Source of the DNA: Flavisolibacter longurius
Lineage (GTDB): Bacteria > Bacteroidota > Bacteroidia > Chitinophagales > Chitinophagaceae
Length of the DNA stretch: 64,000 nucleotides
Direction of reading: 5' to 3'
NCBI GenBank assembly: GCA_014163555.1
Contig: JACJGO010000013.1
Span: 62,001-126,000 of the forward strand
The notes under the pieces were generated by a model. It made no database searches. It was given only the letters and a program-made list of their open reading frames with translations, and was not told the origin of the DNA. Positions within the stretch are counted from its first letter, which is position 1. Every line of letters begins with the position of its first letter. A program made the translations under genes and the position numbers. Shown piece by piece: positions 7,979 to 16,141 of the stretch.

Positions 7979-8692
7979 ATGCCACTGCAAACCATCCTTC
8001 TTTTCACGGGTAGCTACTTTTTGTTCTTTGCTCTTTTGCTCCTGGCAAAAAAGCGGGGCGCCAATCGCATCACAACCGCAAATAGTCACCTTGTATCCTC
8101 TCCGCTTTTGTTGTGGCTGCACCTGGCTGGCGTGCTTTTATTTGGCCTGCTGCCGTTCTGCTTTTCAGGAGGGTTACTTTTTTCTTTTTTCTACATTTCA
8201 ACGGGCCGTCCTGCGCCTACGATGATTTGTGTTTTTCTTTTCCTGGTAACGCTTTGGTTGGCACCAAGGCTGGCGCAAAAGCAAGGGCAGAAATTTTCTT
8301 CCGAAGCCTGGGTAGCATCACCCACGCCGCTTTTTCTAGGACTCTATTTTTTTCTGCGCCTGCTGTTTATAGCGGCCTATGAGGTTTGGTTTCGTGGGCT
8401 CCTTTTGCAGGAGAGCATAGCAGTTTTGGGAACACTATGGGCCGTTGTACTGAATACAGGATTCTATACCCTGCTCCACCTGGTCAATGACAAACGGGAA
8501 TGGCTGCTCTGCATACCGTTTGGAACGCTGCTTTGCATTTTGTGTATCTGGCAGCAGGCCGTGTGGCCCGCTGTTTTTATTCACCTCGCTCTTACGATGG
8601 GGTATGAGCTGACCCTTGTAAAAAAACATATTCTCAATACCCATTTCTATGCACATCCTCGTCACCGGCGCATCGGGTTATATCGGTCATAA
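7979..8692 (+). CDS. CPBP-like intramembrane protease family protein
   Basis: A 237-residue protein with about seven hydrophobic segments. The C-terminal half carries partial CPBP (Abi) signatures: AAYEVWFRGLLLQE in place of the usual EExxxR motif, then NTGFYTLLHLV and WPAVFIHLAL, supplying the two conserved histidines. The first Glu of the EE pair is Ala-Tyr here, so catalytic competence is uncertain. The 3' end overlaps the start of the epimerase gene by 44 nt in another frame, which suggests coupling or that the last residues are unconserved. It could be an inactive relative; the fold assignment is moderately sure. Confidence 0.6.
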   Translation: MPLQTILLFTGSYFLFFALLLLAKKRGANRITTANSHLVSSPLLLWLHLAGVLLFGLLPFCFSGGLLFSFFYISTGRPAPTMICVFLFLVTLWLAPRLAQKQGQKFSSEAWVASPTPLFLGLYFFLRLLFIAAYEVWFRGLLLQESIAVLGTLWAVVLNTGFYTLLHLVNDKREWLLCIPFGTLLCILCIWQQAVWPAVFIHLALTMGYELTLVKKHILNTHFYAHPRHRRIGLYRS

Positions 8693-9656
8693 ACTGGCAC
8701 ACCGCCTGGCTTTGGAGGGCCATACCGTGCATGCCCTTGTGCGGTCCAAGGCAAAAGGCAGTGTGGTGCAACATAGCAATATCGTTTTGCACCGCGGAGA
8801 TGTGCAGGACAAAGCATCGCTGCTCCATGCCGCAAAAGGTTGCGAACAGGTGTATCATGCCGCTGCCCATGTAGGCGCCTGGGCCCGCCGGCCCATGGAT
8901 TTTTATGATGTGAATGTAACAGGAACCAAAAATGTGGTGGAAGCGGCGGCGGCATCGGGTGTAAAAAAGCTGGTGTTTACCGGTTCAGTAGGTGTTTTGG
9001 GACCCGCAGCAACAATACCACTTACCGAAACTCACCAGCGCAGATTGCCGTTTTTTACCGATTACGAACAATCAAAAAAAGAAGCGGAAGACTTGGTGTT
9101 GTATGCTGCCGGAAAGCTGTTGGATACGGTGGTGGTAAGCCCGGGAAAAGTGTATGGTCCGGGACATACCTCGCATTCGCTGACAACCAATGCGCTGATC
9201 CGCACATTTTTGGAAAAAGGTATAACCGTTTTGCCGGCACCGGGTACTTACCAGCTTTGTTTTTCGTATATCGATGACGTGGTAAGCGGTCACCTGCTGG
9301 CTATGGAAAAAGGCAGGAGTGGCGAACGCTACATCCTGGGCGGGCCCAATGTGAGCTACTTCCATTTTTTCAACACGATTAGAACATTGGCTGGTAGCAA
9401 AGGCCGTATCCTGAACGTGCCAAAGCTGGTGGTGAAAGCCTGGGCTGGAGGCCAATGGTTGCTACACATAGTTGCGGGGACGGACATACGTTTTACGGTA
9501 AAGTCTGTAAACCTGCTTTTCAGCAACAATATATTTTCAAGTGAAAAGGCTATACAGGAATTGGGATATGAAATTACCCAGCTGGAAGAAGGTGTCCGGA
9601 AAACAATCCGGTTTCTGCAAAAGGAAAAAGATTCATCCGTAAACATAAAAGAATAG
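8649..9656 (+). CDS. NAD-dependent epimerase/dehydratase (extended SDR)
   Basis: A 335-residue extended short-chain dehydrogenase. The Rossmann motif GASGYIG is at residues 7-13, VYHAAAHVGAW marks the NAD-binding core, and YEQSKKEAE supplies the catalytic YxxxK. The layout resembles 3-beta-hydroxysteroid dehydrogenase/isomerase-like and dihydroflavonol-reductase-like proteins. It overlaps the upstream membrane gene by 44 nt and ends 2 nt before a sterol-desaturase-type gene, so the two enzymes may act on a common lipid or isoprenoid. Substrate is unknown. Confidence 0.85.
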   Translation: MHILVTGASGYIGHKLAHRLALEGHTVHALVRSKAKGSVVQHSNIVLHRGDVQDKASLLHAAKGCEQVYHAAAHVGAWARRPMDFYDVNVTGTKNVVEAAAASGVKKLVFTGSVGVLGPAATIPLTETHQRRLPFFTDYEQSKKEAEDLVLYAAGKLLDTVVVSPGKVYGPGHTSHSLTTNALIRTFLEKGITVLPAPGTYQLCFSYIDDVVSGHLLAMEKGRSGERYILGGPNVSYFHFFNTIRTLAGSKGRILNVPKLVVKAWAGGQWLLHIVAGTDIRFTVKSVNLLFSNNIFSSEKAIQELGYEITQLEEGVRKTIRFLQKEKDSSVNIKE

Positions 9657-9658
9657 GT

Positions 9659-10459
9659 ATGCTTTCGTTTGATGTGGCAGGCGCCATTTTACTGATGGCA
9701 GCCTTTTTTATCGAAGCGGTTGTGATCCTGCTGGAGCGTCCGGGTCGTGATGTGGTGCAGGACATGAAATCAAACCTCCTGCTGGGTGGATTGATCCTGC
9801 TGACTGGCATGGTCATGAAGGGGGTGGAACTGACCGTTTTTTCAGCCCTTTACAGCGTATCACTTTTTAAGCCATCGGCTACCTGGTGGTTGTGGATTGC
9901 CGGTTTTTTGTGCTGCGATTTTATTCACTGGTTCTATCATTGGCTGGGACACAAAACAAGGCTTTTCTGGGCGGCGCATGTCACCCATCATTCCTCTGAG
10001 CATTTTAATCTTTCCACCGGCTGGCGCACCAATTTCATTCACCTGTTTTACCGCTTCCTGTTTTGGGCACCGCTCTGCTTTATTGGTTTTCCACCGCCCA
10101 TGATTCTTTTTATCGAATCCATTACTGCCATGCAAAATTTTTTGGTGCACACCGAAAAAGTGGGCAAGTTGGGCATACTCGACTGGCTCTTTAATACACC
10201 CTCCAATCACCGGGTGCATCATGGCTCCAACCCGGAATACATTGATAAAAATCTTGGCGGCATTACCATGCTGTACGATCATCTTTTTGGCACCTATGCC
10301 AAAGAAAGGGCAACAGTGGTTTATGGCATCACACACAACATTCATACGCATAACCCCGCAGCCATCATCTTTCACGAGTTTGTGCGTATTGGCAAGGCCG
10401 TGCCCGGGATCAAAGGCCTCAAAGCCAAACTGCAGTACCTGTTTTCTCCACCGGTATAA
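9659..10459 (+). CDS. sterol desaturase / fatty acid hydroxylase superfamily membrane enzyme
   Basis: A 266-residue membrane protein. Three histidine clusters form the di-iron site of the superfamily: HWFYHWLGH, HVTHHSSEHFN, and HRVHH about 75 residues later, with a final H near LYDHLFGTY. Hydrophobic segments at about 1-25, 35-60, 70-90 and 130-155 fit the usual four-helix membrane arrangement. These enzymes hydroxylate or desaturate lipids using oxygen. The 2-nt gap after the epimerase gene indicates one operon, so a lipid-modifying role shared with that SDR is a reasonable inference. Confidence 0.88.
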   Translation: MLSFDVAGAILLMAAFFIEAVVILLERPGRDVVQDMKSNLLLGGLILLTGMVMKGVELTVFSALYSVSLFKPSATWWLWIAGFLCCDFIHWFYHWLGHKTRLFWAAHVTHHSSEHFNLSTGWRTNFIHLFYRFLFWAPLCFIGFPPPMILFIESITAMQNFLVHTEKVGKLGILDWLFNTPSNHRVHHGSNPEYIDKNLGGITMLYDHLFGTYAKERATVVYGITHNIHTHNPAAIIFHEFVRIGKAVPGIKGLKAKLQYLFSPPV

Positions 10460-10506
10460 GATGGCTGCTTTTTTTCTTCAATCACTCGCTCTCTTTTAAG
10501 TACCGG

Positions 10507-10540
10507 TTGCCATTCGGCGGGAGGAAAATGGTTATCTTGG
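10507..10540 (+). promoter_or_regulatory. possible promoter of the SGNH hydrolase gene
   Basis: TATCTTGG at 10533-10540 is one base from the TAnnTTTG -7 element; TTG at 10507-10509 lies 23 nt upstream. The gene starts 36 nt after the -7 element. Confidence 0.3.
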
Positions 10541-10576
10541 AGCGACATTTTTCTCCACAGCAATGAAAAACTTATC

Positions 10577-11329
10577 ATGATAAATAAGATTTACGTTCGT
10601 TCCTTACCGATAGCTTTTGTATTGATGACGGGATTAAATTTTGCCGGATGTGCACAACAGGCCTCCACAGCACAGGAAGAAAGAAGAAGAGCAGAAGAAG
10701 AACGCTTTCACACTGACTGGGCCAACCTCAAACGCTACGAAACTGAAAACAAAACCTTGCAGCCATTGAAAGCGGGAGAAAAACGGGTTGTGTTTATTGG
10801 CAATTCCATTACCGAAGGTTGGAAGCGGACCGACAGCGCTTTTTTTGCCGGCCGGCCTTATATCAACCGCGGCATCAGCGGACAAACCACGCCGCAAATG
10901 CTGGTGCGTTTTCGGCCCGATGTACTGGACCTGAAACCATCCGCAGTGGTCATCCTTGCCGGCATCAACGACATTGCGCAAAACACCGGCCCGATGACGC
11001 TGGAACAAACCTTTGGCAACATCGCCTCCATGGCCGAACTGGCCGGGGCCAACAACATTGCGGTGGTACTTTGTTCGGTGCTGCCTGCTTATGATTTTCC
11101 GTGGCGGCCGGGGCTGGCGCCTGCTGAAAAAGTAGTCAGGCTGAACGCGATGTTGAAAGACTATGCTGCAAAAAACAAACATGTGTACGTGGATTATTTT
11201 TCGGCCATGGCCGATGAGCGCAACGGCCTGAAAGAAGATTTTGGTTATGACGGTGTACATCCCACCCTGGCCGGTTACCGGGTGATGGCACCACTGGTAG
11301 AAAAAGGGATAACAAAGGCGCTGCAGTAA
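10577..11329 (+). CDS. SGNH/GDSL family hydrolase lipoprotein
   Basis: A 250-residue protein with a lipoprotein signal (hydrophobic 9-23, then FAGCAQ, Cys 25). Block I is FIGNSITEGW with the nucleophile Ser 77; Gly and Asn blocks follow in INRGISGQTT and LAGINDIAQN; block V is DGVHPTLAGY with Asp 225 and His 228. This is the GDSL/SGNH esterase fold, close to platelet-activating-factor acetylhydrolase-like or carbohydrate esterases of Bacteroidota. A Glu/Arg-rich stretch (32-45) after the lipid anchor may be a spacer. The ATG at 10577 overlaps a five-codon reading frame beginning at 10563, which may influence initiation. Confidence 0.88.
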   Translation: MINKIYVRSLPIAFVLMTGLNFAGCAQQASTAQEERRRAEEERFHTDWANLKRYETENKTLQPLKAGEKRVVFIGNSITEGWKRTDSAFFAGRPYINRGISGQTTPQMLVRFRPDVLDLKPSAVVILAGINDIAQNTGPMTLEQTFGNIASMAELAGANNIAVVLCSVLPAYDFPWRPGLAPAEKVVRLNAMLKDYAAKNKHVYVDYFSAMADERNGLKEDFGYDGVHPTLAGYRVMAPLVEKGITKALQ

Positions 11330-11603
11330 TCATTGCATTTTTCCATATTGAAAATTGAGGCTCTTCGCCAGTTTTTGCGTCGCTGTACTTGTGCAAAAAG
11401 GCAGGAGACTTATTCCCTTTCCGGTTTAAAAAAGGATCGACACGATCCGTACATTCTCACCATCTTTTATTTATCACCTCAAACAGAACTCCCTGTTTTG
11501 TTGAAAACTGTCTGCTGTTTTGCAATAACCAACTGAACAATTTCTCTGCTTTATTGTTTTGGTGGGACATGCATGGTATTTGCAAACGCTTATTTCATTT
11601 TTC

Positions 11604-14033
11604 ATGGGAAGGATACTTTTTTCACTGGTTTGTTTTTTTCTTTTGTTTTCCGCCAGGGGCCAAAACACAGGTGCTGTTACCGGTCTTGTGCAAAATGCCG
11701 TAACCCGGCAACCGCTTCCTGGTGCTACTGTGGTCGTGGATGGAACGGGGCTTTCGGCCCTTTCGGATAGTTTGGGACGATACCGCATCAGCGGCATTCC
11801 GGCCGGCGCTTATACCATCACGGTAACGTTTGTTGGGTTTGATACCGAAAGCCGCTTTAATGTTCCGGTTACCTCCGGAAACGAAAACGAGATTTCTTTT
11901 GAATTGCAGCCGCGGTCGGCAGATCTTGATGCGGTGGTGATACGCTCAAATCAGCGCACAGCAAGGGCTACTTCGCTGACGACACCACTGAGTGTGCAGC
12001 GACTAACCTCCGAAGAGATCAAGACCAATCCCGGCGGCAACTTCGACATCAGCCGCGTGGTAAATTCCCTGCCCGGTGTGGGTGGGTCTTCGGGCAGTGT
12101 GGGTGGCTACCGCAACGATATTATTGTACGTGGTGGCGGCCCTGGCGAAAACGTTTTTTACCTCGATGGCATTGAAGTACCGGTGATCAATCACTTTGCT
12201 ACGCAGGGCAGTGGCGGCGGTCCCACCGGAATTCTGAACGTATCGTTTATAGAAGATGTAAAACTTTCCAGCAGCGCCTTTCATGCGAAATATGACAACG
12301 CCCTTTCCAGTGTATTTGAGTTCCGTCAGAAAACAGGTAACCCAAACAAAACACAGGGTAACATTCGCCTGAGCGGGACCGAACTGGCTGGTACACTGGA
12401 AGGACCGCTGAACAACTCCGGTAGCCTGACCTACCTTGCTTCGGTGCGTCGGAGCTACCTGCAATTGCTGTTTTCACTCATCGATCTTCCCATTCGTCCA
12501 AATTACTGGGATGTGCAATACAAGGTCACCTACCGGCCCGATGCCAAGTCAACGTTTACCTTTTTGGGGGTAGGTGCCATCGACCAGTTTGGCTATGGCG
12601 ATGTGAATGAACCGACCCAGGAAAAGCTGTACACGCTGGGACAGGTCGGCTCTATCCGGCAGCGGAATTACACCGCCGGTGCTTCTTACCGTCGTTCTAT
12701 TAATAACGGTTATTACCTCTTTTCGCTCAGCCGCAATACGCTGGACAACCGGCTGGAGAAGTTTGACAACAACGACGAAAGCGATCCGGCTAACTTACGG
12801 TACCGCACAAACGCTTTGGAAACGGAAAACAAGCTGCGCCTGGAAGTGAACAAAACCGTCGGCGGTTGGAACTGGAGCTACGGTGCTTCGGCCCAGTACC
12901 TGCTTTACAATGCAACCAACAACATCCGTCGCCGGGCGGCTGTGGATGCGCAGCCGGAAGACCGGTTCCTGTACGCCTCCGACATTGATTTTTTCCGGTT
13001 TGGCGCCTTTGTACAAACCGGAAAGCGTTTTGCCGGCGAACGGCTTTCCCTCAATGCCGGTCTTCGCACCGATGTCAATACCTTTACCGATGATGGCGGC
13101 GATCCGTTGAATGCATTTTCACCGCGGGTTGCCTTGAGTTACCTGCTGGCTGACAAGTGGACGCTGAATGCCACTGTTGGCCGCTATGCCCGTATTGTTC
13201 CCTACACGGTGCTGGGTTTCCGTAATAATAATGGCGAACTGGTAAACCGTAATAATAACTACATCACCAACATGCATTACGTAACCGGCGTGGAGTTTTT
13301 ACCCAAAAGCACCACCCGTTTTACGCTGGAAGGCTTTTATAAAAAATACGATAACGTTCCGGTTTCATTGCGGGATGGCATCAGCATCAACAACCAGGGT
13401 GCAGACTTTGGAACGGTTGGCAACGAGCCCGTAAGCCCCGATGGCATTGGTGAAGCGTACGGGGTTGAATTCTTTGCGCAGCAAAAATTAACTGACCGCT
13501 TTTTTGGGCTGATGAGCTATACCTATTTCCACAGCCGCTTTAGCAATGCCGATGGAAAGCTGGCTCCCAGTGCCTGGGACAACCGTCACCTTGTAAGCCT
13601 GACGCTTGGATATAAATTGCCAAGAAACTGGGAGCTGGGACTGAAATACCGCTACCAGGGCGGCGCTCCCTATACGCCGTTTGACCTCGTGGAAAGCCGC
13701 CGCAATTTCCTCACGCAGGGACAAGGCCTGCTGGACTATGGCCGCTTTAACACGCAACGCCTGGCTGCGTTTTCGGCCAGCGATATCCGCATCGACAAAC
13801 GCTGGAACTTCCGTAAGGTCACTTTTGATCTTTTCCTGGATGTGTCCAACTGGTGGGGTGCCCGCTCGGTAAGTTTCCCGAAATACAGTTTTGAACGCGA
13901 CCTGGCCACCGGCGCTTTTGTAACGCTGGATGGACAGCCTGTGCGGCCGGATGGCAGCAATGCCGTTCCCATTATCATTAACGATGATGACCCTGTGGTG
14001 CTGCCGACGATTGGGTTTATTATTGAATTCTAG
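11604..14033 (+). CDS. TonB-dependent receptor with N-terminal carboxypeptidase-like regulatory domain
   Basis: An 809-residue protein starting at the ATG at 11604, which places the signal peptide (ending SARGQ) at the N-terminus. Residues about 22-105 form a carboxypeptidase-regulatory-like domain (GAVTGLVQNAVTRQPLPGAT, then GAYTITVTFVGFD). The plug follows (SEEIKTNPGGNFDISRVVNS, NDIIVRGGGPGENVFYLDG), then a long barrel ending in LPTIGFIIEF with a terminal Phe. No SusD-like partner is adjacent, so this is probably an iron, cofactor or peptide receptor rather than a SusCD glycan system. The ligand is unknown. A stable hairpin lies 100 nt past the stop. Confidence 0.93.
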   Translation: MGRILFSLVCFFLLFSARGQNTGAVTGLVQNAVTRQPLPGATVVVDGTGLSALSDSLGRYRISGIPAGAYTITVTFVGFDTESRFNVPVTSGNENEISFELQPRSADLDAVVIRSNQRTARATSLTTPLSVQRLTSEEIKTNPGGNFDISRVVNSLPGVGGSSGSVGGYRNDIIVRGGGPGENVFYLDGIEVPVINHFATQGSGGGPTGILNVSFIEDVKLSSSAFHAKYDNALSSVFEFRQKTGNPNKTQGNIRLSGTELAGTLEGPLNNSGSLTYLASVRRSYLQLLFSLIDLPIRPNYWDVQYKVTYRPDAKSTFTFLGVGAIDQFGYGDVNEPTQEKLYTLGQVGSIRQRNYTAGASYRRSINNGYYLFSLSRNTLDNRLEKFDNNDESDPANLRYRTNALETENKLRLEVNKTVGGWNWSYGASAQYLLYNATNNIRRRAAVDAQPEDRFLYASDIDFFRFGAFVQTGKRFAGERLSLNAGLRTDVNTFTDDGGDPLNAFSPRVALSYLLADKWTLNATVGRYARIVPYTVLGFRNNNGELVNRNNNYITNMHYVTGVEFLPKSTTRFTLEGFYKKYDNVPVSLRDGISINNQGADFGTVGNEPVSPDGIGEAYGVEFFAQQKLTDRFFGLMSYTYFHSRFSNADGKLAPSAWDNRHLVSLTLGYKLPRNWELGLKYRYQGGAPYTPFDLVESRRNFLTQGQGLLDYGRFNTQRLAAFSASDIRIDKRWNFRKVTFDLFLDVSNWWGARSVSFPKYSFERDLATGAFVTLDGQPVRPDGSNAVPIIINDDDPVVLPTIGFIIEF

Positions 14034-14132
14034 AAAAGGGACGGTTGGGTTCCTTGCCTATCCTTTAGATGAAAACTGCGTTTCAGAACTGCTATAACGC
14101 CAACGGAAAACCGTAAATAGGTTTATATATAT

Positions 14133-14160
14133 GTAGGGACACGTCGCGGCGTGTCCCTAC
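14133..14160. repeat. perfect 11-bp hairpin, probable bidirectional terminator or dispersed repeat
   Basis: GTAGGGACACG and its exact inverse CGTGTCCCTAC flank a 6-nt loop, between two convergent genes. I recall very similar 28-nt palindromes scattered through many bacterial genomes, so this may be a mobile or REP-like unit that also stops transcription. No U-tract follows on either strand, so classical termination is not assured. Confidence 0.6.
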
Positions 14161-14188
14161 TGTTTACAAATCATTTTCATGATAACAA

Positions 14189-14731
14189 TCAACCGCCGCT
14201 TCCTTTTTCCCCCACAAACCACTGCTCTTTGTTGCGGAACAAAACATTAAACGTGGTTAGCATACCATAAATGCGGGTGATGTATTGCTGCAGGTTCACT
14301 TTGTCCTCGTCGCTTAAAGTTTTATGCGCATTGATCTGTTGCTCCATTACCCGCAGGCGGTCCCGCAGCATCACAATCTTGTGAAAGAAATCTTCAATCG
14401 GTACCTCTTTTGGCTTTAAGGATTTATCAGCCGGTTGCAGGATCATCGTTCCTTTCTGCCAGCGGTCGCCAAGGGGCACCACTTCCGAAATGCCGCCCCA
14501 GAGCCGCAGGATTTTCAGCAGGCTCCGCTCCACATCGGAATGCGTTTCTATCTCCTCGGTTACATTTTCCGGGATGATTTCTTCAAGATGTGAATCATCT
14601 TTATCAATTTCCTTGATGCCATGATAGATGAATGAAATCAAATAGGTTGCATAGCGTACACCCACAATCACACCCGGACCGTGTTGGGTGTGTTGCAGTC
14701 TTGTGCCAATGCCTAAGGTTAGTTGGTCCAT
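14189..14731 (-). CDS. conserved hypothetical protein with N-terminal tudor/SH3-like segment
   Basis: A 180-residue soluble protein. The ATG at 14731 (MDQLTLGIGTRLQH) is preferred to a TTG seven codons earlier. Residues 7-45 (IGTRLQHTQHGPGVIVGV, then YLISFIYHGIKEI) resemble the small barrel found at the C-termini of UvrD-like helicases and in CarD-like proteins. Residues 55-180 are mostly helical and charged, with a likely coiled coil at about 120-160 (FHKIVMLRDRLRVMEQQINA). I take it for a cytoplasmic protein conserved in Bacteroidota; no function is known to me. Confidence 0.7.
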   Translation of the reverse strand: MDQLTLGIGTRLQHTQHGPGVIVGVRYATYLISFIYHGIKEIDKDDSHLEEIIPENVTEEIETHSDVERSLLKILRLWGGISEVVPLGDRWQKGTMILQPADKSLKPKEVPIEDFFHKIVMLRDRLRVMEQQINAHKTLSDEDKVNLQQYITRIYGMLTTFNVLFRNKEQWFVGEKGSGG

Positions 14732-14847
14732 AGCTTCAAAAATACGTTGCAAGAAAATTATACTCTTTTCAAATCCATTTTATGGTATCGCCTTCTCTGA
14801 AGCCTTTTCTGTGACAACCTTTCCTGCTTGCCTATTGCCAATTGGAA

Positions 14848-16134
14848 TTAATCGGCAATGGCGCTGTACACCATTACCTTGAATTTATCCGGCGCATCCC
14901 AGTGAGAGGTTCCCCAAAGCTGGCGGTATAAAATTCCAACCAGGCCTTCCTTTGGATCGGCCCAGTAGGTGGTCGCAAAGGCTCCGCCCCAGTCAAAAAC
15001 CCCAGGCGGTGTGGGTATCCTTGCACTGCCTTTTTCGGTGGTAATGCCAAAGCCCAGTCCCATTTTGTTTGCGCCGAAATCAACATCGCCGATCTGGTTC
15101 ATTGTCATCATGCGTACGGTGTTGCGGGAAAGAATCTGTTTGCCATTGTATGTGCCACCGTTGAGCATCATCTGTAAAAAAATGGCATAATCCAGCGCCG
15201 TGGAGGAGAGCCCTGCGCCTCCTGAAAAATAGGTCGTACCTGTTTTGGGATAATCTGTTTGAAAGACTCCGTTCCAGTTAGCGCTGGCTGGTGCTTTTTG
15301 CAACTTTCCGTTCTCCTCCATAAATAAGTTCACCACACGGGGTTGTTTGGCAGCCGGCACATTAAAATACGTGTCTTTCATGCCCAGCGGTTCAAAGATG
15401 CGTTTGCGGAAGAATTCATCCAGCGCCATGCCGGAGACAACCTCCACAAAGTAGCCCAACAGGTCGGTGTTCAGGCCATAGGTCCAGCGTTCGCCCGGAT
15501 GGTGCAGCAGCGGAAGTTTTCCCAGTTTGCGCATGTCGGCCGCCAGCTGATGACTTTTTTCGTTGCCTATCCCGGCGGTAATGCCTGCTTTGGCATAAAT
15601 GGCGTTGGCCTCCTTGCTACCGATCTGCGCATAGCCAATGCCAGAGGTATGCGTCAGCAACTGCCGGATGGTAACCTCACTTTTCGCCGGAACGGTAGTA
15701 TAGGTTGAGTCGGCAGCATTGAACTTGTCCAGCACCACGGGCTTGGCAAATTCCGGTATGTAGCGGGAAACCGGGTCGTCTAATAAAAACTTGCCTTCCT
15801 CGTACAATATCATAGCGGCTACCGAGGTAATGGCCTTTGTTTGCGAAGCAATGCGGTAGATGTCGTCGATGCGAACGGGATCTTTTTTCTCCAAATCATC
15901 AAAGCCGAAGGCTTTGTGGTAAACAATTTTGCCTTTGCGGGCTATAAGGGCCACCACGCCGTTGGTGCGGCCCCGTTCCACCCAGCCGGTGAGCATGGTA
16001 TCGATACGTTTCAGCCGCTCCGCCGACATGCCGGCAGTTTCGGGAGGGGCGGGTTGCAAAGCGGCCGTTTTGGTTTGTGCCGATGCCAGTAAAACAAGGC
16101 AGAAGAAGAAAAGAAGCGTTGATAATTTACGCAT
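14848..16134 (-). CDS. serine hydrolase, beta-lactamase/esterase fold
   Basis: A 428-residue protein from the ATG at 16134, giving a signal peptide at residues 1-19 (ending LLASAQ). The nucleophile motif is SQTK at 97-100; Tyr 219 lies in WTYGLNTD; a later FDWGGAFATTYW segment supplies the third motif, as in EstB-type esterases. The DUF3471-like tail of the hydrolase at 4085-5902 is absent. It starts 7 nt after the stop of the M19 dipeptidase gene, so the two form an operon that may hydrolyse peptides or amides in the periplasm. Specific activity cannot be read from the sequence. Confidence 0.88.
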   Translation of the reverse strand: MRKLSTLLFFFCLVLLASAQTKTAALQPAPPETAGMSAERLKRIDTMLTGWVERGRTNGVVALIARKGKIVYHKAFGFDDLEKKDPVRIDDIYRIASQTKAITSVAAMILYEEGKFLLDDPVSRYIPEFAKPVVLDKFNAADSTYTTVPAKSEVTIRQLLTHTSGIGYAQIGSKEANAIYAKAGITAGIGNEKSHQLAADMRKLGKLPLLHHPGERWTYGLNTDLLGYFVEVVSGMALDEFFRKRIFEPLGMKDTYFNVPAAKQPRVVNLFMEENGKLQKAPASANWNGVFQTDYPKTGTTYFSGGAGLSSTALDYAIFLQMMLNGGTYNGKQILSRNTVRMMTMNQIGDVDFGANKMGLGFGITTEKGSARIPTPPGVFDWGGAFATTYWADPKEGLVGILYRQLWGTSHWDAPDKFKVMVYSAIAD

Positions 16135-16141
16135 AGTGGTG

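Noticed and set aside
11604-14033. TonB receptor as a SusC of a polysaccharide utilisation locus
   Set aside because: No SusD-like or glycan-degrading gene is adjacent; the GH9 gene is 36 kb away.
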